Assembly (NCBI RefSeq): GCF_033949425.1
Contig: NZ_JAXAVX010000009.1
Coordinates: 76,115-140,114, forward strand
Direction of reading: 5' to 3'
Length of the DNA: 64,000 bases
Source of the DNA: Patulibacter brassicae
GTDB taxonomy: Bacteria; Actinomycetota; Thermoleophilia; Solirubrobacterales; Solirubrobacteraceae
Shown here piece by piece: positions 62,448 to 64,000 of the stretch (position 1 is the first letter of the stretch; every line of letters begins with the position of its first letter). Below the pieces are notes generated by a model. That model saw only the letters and a list, made by a program, of their open reading frames with translations. It did not search any database and was not told the origin of the DNA. A program made the position numbers and the translations under genes.

Positions 62448-63245
62448 ATGAGCACCTGGCTCAACCAGCCCAAGGAGCTGCTCGCCGTCACCGGCGAGAT
62501 GGGCAAGTTCTCCGCCCGCGTCGTGGGGCAGGTCGTCTCGCTGCGCGTGCTGCGGTTCCTCGGCGAGGGCCTGCGGCAGTCCGGCGTCCTCATCACCGGG
62601 TCCACGGCCGTCATCTGGGGCCTCGTCTTCGTGATCGGCCTGCAGTGCGGGCTCGAGGGCGCGTACTTCACGCGCTCGATCGGCTCGCCCGCCTACGCCG
62701 GCGTCTTCGCCGCATGGTGCGACCTGCGCGAGCTCGTGCCCTACGCCTTCGGCTACATGATGGCCGCGAAGGTCGGGACCGGCATCGTCGCCGAGCTCGG
62801 GTCGATGCGGATCTCGGACGAGATCGACGCCCTCGAGGTCATGGGCTTCGACTCCGTCCTCTTCCTCTGCGCCACGCGGCTGCTCGCCGCCTGGCTCGTG
62901 CTGCCGTTCATGTACGTGGCGTCGATCGGCGCCGGGTTCTTCGCCAGCTACCTCACCGTCGTCGAGCAGATCGGCGACGTGTCCTCGGGCGGCTACCTGC
63001 TCATCTTCTGGATGTTCCAGAACCCGCCGGACCTGCTGTACAGCCTCGCCAAGGCGATGACCATGGCGACCTTGATCGTGCTCGTCGGCTGCTACTACGG
63101 ATATAACGCGGGTGGCGGTCCCGTCGGAGTCGGGACCGCGACCGCGAAGTCGATGGTCGTCAACCTCATCCTGGTGCACCTGGTGGGCATGCTCGGTACG
63201 CAGCTCTTCTGGGGCGCCAACCCACGAGCCCCAATCGGAGGCTAG
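62448..63245 (+). CDS. MlaE/YrbE family ABC permease
   Basis: A 265-residue MlaE permease of the YrbEB type. AAKVGTGIVAELGSMRISDEIDALEVMGFDSVLFLCATRLLA is the coupling loop and YGYNAGGGPVGVGTATAKSMV the C-terminal motif. It should dimerise with the preceding permease for lipid (phospholipid, sterol or fatty acid) transport across the envelope. The gap to the upstream gene is 40 bases and to the ATPase gene four. Confidence 0.95.
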   Translation: MSTWLNQPKELLAVTGEMGKFSARVVGQVVSLRVLRFLGEGLRQSGVLITGSTAVIWGLVFVIGLQCGLEGAYFTRSIGSPAYAGVFAAWCDLRELVPYAFGYMMAAKVGTGIVAELGSMRISDEIDALEVMGFDSVLFLCATRLLAAWLVLPFMYVASIGAGFFASYLTVVEQIGDVSSGGYLLIFWMFQNPPDLLYSLAKAMTMATLIVLVGCYYGYNAGGGPVGVGTATAKSMVVNLILVHLVGMLGTQLFWGANPRAPIGG

Positions 63246-63249
63246 GCCC

Positions 63250-64000
63250 ATGCCGTTCATCCCCCGCCGTCGCCGCCAGGAGGAGCCGGAGGACCGGCCC
63301 GAGGCCGTCGCCGGCGACACCGTCGAGCAGCCCTCGGCCGCCGCGCAGGACGAGACCGTCGAGCAGCCGGCGGCCGCCGCGCCGGCCGAGGCCGCTCCGG
63401 CCGTGTCGCAGGACACGTCGGAGACCGAGCTCGACCTGCCCGACGAGCCGGCGAAGGATCCCGTGTCCTGGGGCTTCGACGAGGCCGAGGAGGAGCGCGT
63501 CGAGGTGGCCGCCGAGCGCGAGGAGCAGCCCGTCGTGGCCGCCGCCACGAACGCGCCGACGGGCGCGCCGCCGGCCGGTGGCGTCTCCGTGGTCCGCGAG
63601 GAGGTCCCCGTGGACCCGGACGACGAGTACGCGTGGCATACGGGGGTGCGGCATCCGACGGGTCAGCCGGATGCGGTGGAGTTCGTGGAGACGCACAAGG
63701 CGTTCGGGCGCAACCGGATCCTTCGTGGTCTGAACATGGGCCTGCCGGAGGGCATGATCTCGATGATCCTCGGCCCGTCCGGTACGGGGAAGAGCGTGTG
63801 CATCAAGCACATGGTCGGCCTGCTCTATCCCGATGAGGGTGATGTGCTGGTGCACGGCGATTCGGTGCCGTCGATGCCGCTGGAGCCGTTGTTGGAGATG
63901 CGCAAGAAGTTCGGGGTGCTGTTTCAGGACGGCGCGTTGTTCGGGTCGATGAACATCTTCGACAACGTCGCGTTCCCGCTGCGGCAGCACACCGACAAGG
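63250..64000 (+). CDS. MlaF-type ABC ATPase with long N-terminal extension, 3' end outside window
   Basis: First 250 residues of an ABC ATPase for the MlaE pair. Residues 1-135 are a low-complexity acidic/Ala/Pro extension not usual for MlaF. The ATPase core then starts at PDAVEFVETHKAFGRNRILRGLNMGLPEG; Walker A is GPSGTGKS (residues 175-182), and the Q-loop is VLFQDGALFGSMNIFDNVAFPL, an Mla/Mkl signature. Codon use changes at about residue 130, from almost no T-ending codons to frequent GAT, GGT, CAT and GTG. The gene runs past the right edge; MCE genes probably follow. Confidence 0.93.
   Translation, partial: MPFIPRRRRQEEPEDRPEAVAGDTVEQPSAAAQDETVEQPAAAAPAEAAPAVSQDTSETELDLPDEPAKDPVSWGFDEAEEERVEVAAEREEQPVVAAATNAPTGAPPAGGVSVVREEVPVDPDDEYAWHTGVRHPTGQPDAVEFVETHKAFGRNRILRGLNMGLPEGMISMILGPSGTGKSVCIKHMVGLLYPDEGDVLVHGDSVPSMPLEPLLEMRKKFGVLFQDGALFGSMNIFDNVAFPLRQHTDK

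Overview
The window is 64 kb of very GC-rich, strongly G/C-ending chromosomal DNA packed with genes on both strands. Several gene types point to an actinobacterium: a PimA-like mannosyltransferase, paired YrbE/MlaE permeases, DUF3618 and Actinobacteria-type holin-like membrane proteins, many TetR regulators, and GTG or near-leaderless starts. The mix also includes a type III glutamine synthetase, paired isovaleryl-CoA-dehydrogenase-like enzymes, and a manganese riboswitch before a TerC gene. Together this suggests a deep-branching actinobacterium of the Solirubrobacterales/Thermoleophilia kind. That placement is an inference, because there is no rRNA in the window. I see no tRNA, rRNA, CRISPR array or complete insertion sequence.

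Region by region. 0-9 kb: a DNA alkyl-repair methyltransferase cut by the edge, a fused NAD-salvage enzyme, TerC behind a yybP-ykoY riboswitch, a glycosyltransferase, a metallo-beta-lactamase-fold hydrolase, a thiolase whose 3' end and terminator are tandemly triplicated, then an SCP2 protein, a Nudix hydrolase and rubredoxin. 9-17 kb: a lipoprotein, a TetR-controlled drug exporter, a PIG-V-like mannosyltransferase, exonuclease III, and an esterase overlapping glycerol kinase. 17-28.7 kb: fatty-acid or branched-chain acyl-CoA degradation genes (SDR, two acyl-CoA dehydrogenases, enoyl-CoA hydratase), an orphan ParA with a tandem ribbon-helix-helix-like partner, a 1.4 kb gene-poor low-complexity stretch, a MerR regulator, and a nitrilase-TetR operon. 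28.7-41.6 kb: an operon of small envelope proteins, DegV, a serine hydrolase, an M14 peptidase, an Fe-S delivery group (Grx4, BolA, ErpA), a secreted glycosidase-like protein, and a PimA-like transferase fused to a flippase-like membrane domain.

41.6-46.3 kb: a TetR-controlled operon joins a membrane protein, two MlaE/YrbE permeases and two haem-copper-oxidase accessory subunits. It is followed by two broken gene starts facing each other. 46.3-56 kb: metH and katG diverge around a perfect palindrome, followed by a GST-like protein, an Rrf2-NmrA pair around another perfect palindrome, and DUF1963 and DUF488 proteins. 56-60.5 kb: a nitrogen cluster (type III glutamine synthetase, Amt, PII lacking the usual modifiable tyrosine). 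61.6-64 kb: the start of a second MlaE-MlaE-MlaF lipid-transport operon that runs off the edge.

The most interesting regulatory signal is a 15-base motif, GAAGTAGGAGGTRGC. It occurs as the two arms of a 25-bp perfect inverted repeat between the divergent acyl-CoA dehydrogenase and enoyl-CoA hydratase genes, and again just upstream of the MerR gene 4 kb away. This is what a small MerR-controlled acyl-CoA regulon would look like. Other candidates for new biology are the ParA/tandem-RHH pair beside the low-complexity tract, and the YrbE-pair/oxidase-subunit operon with no MCE protein.
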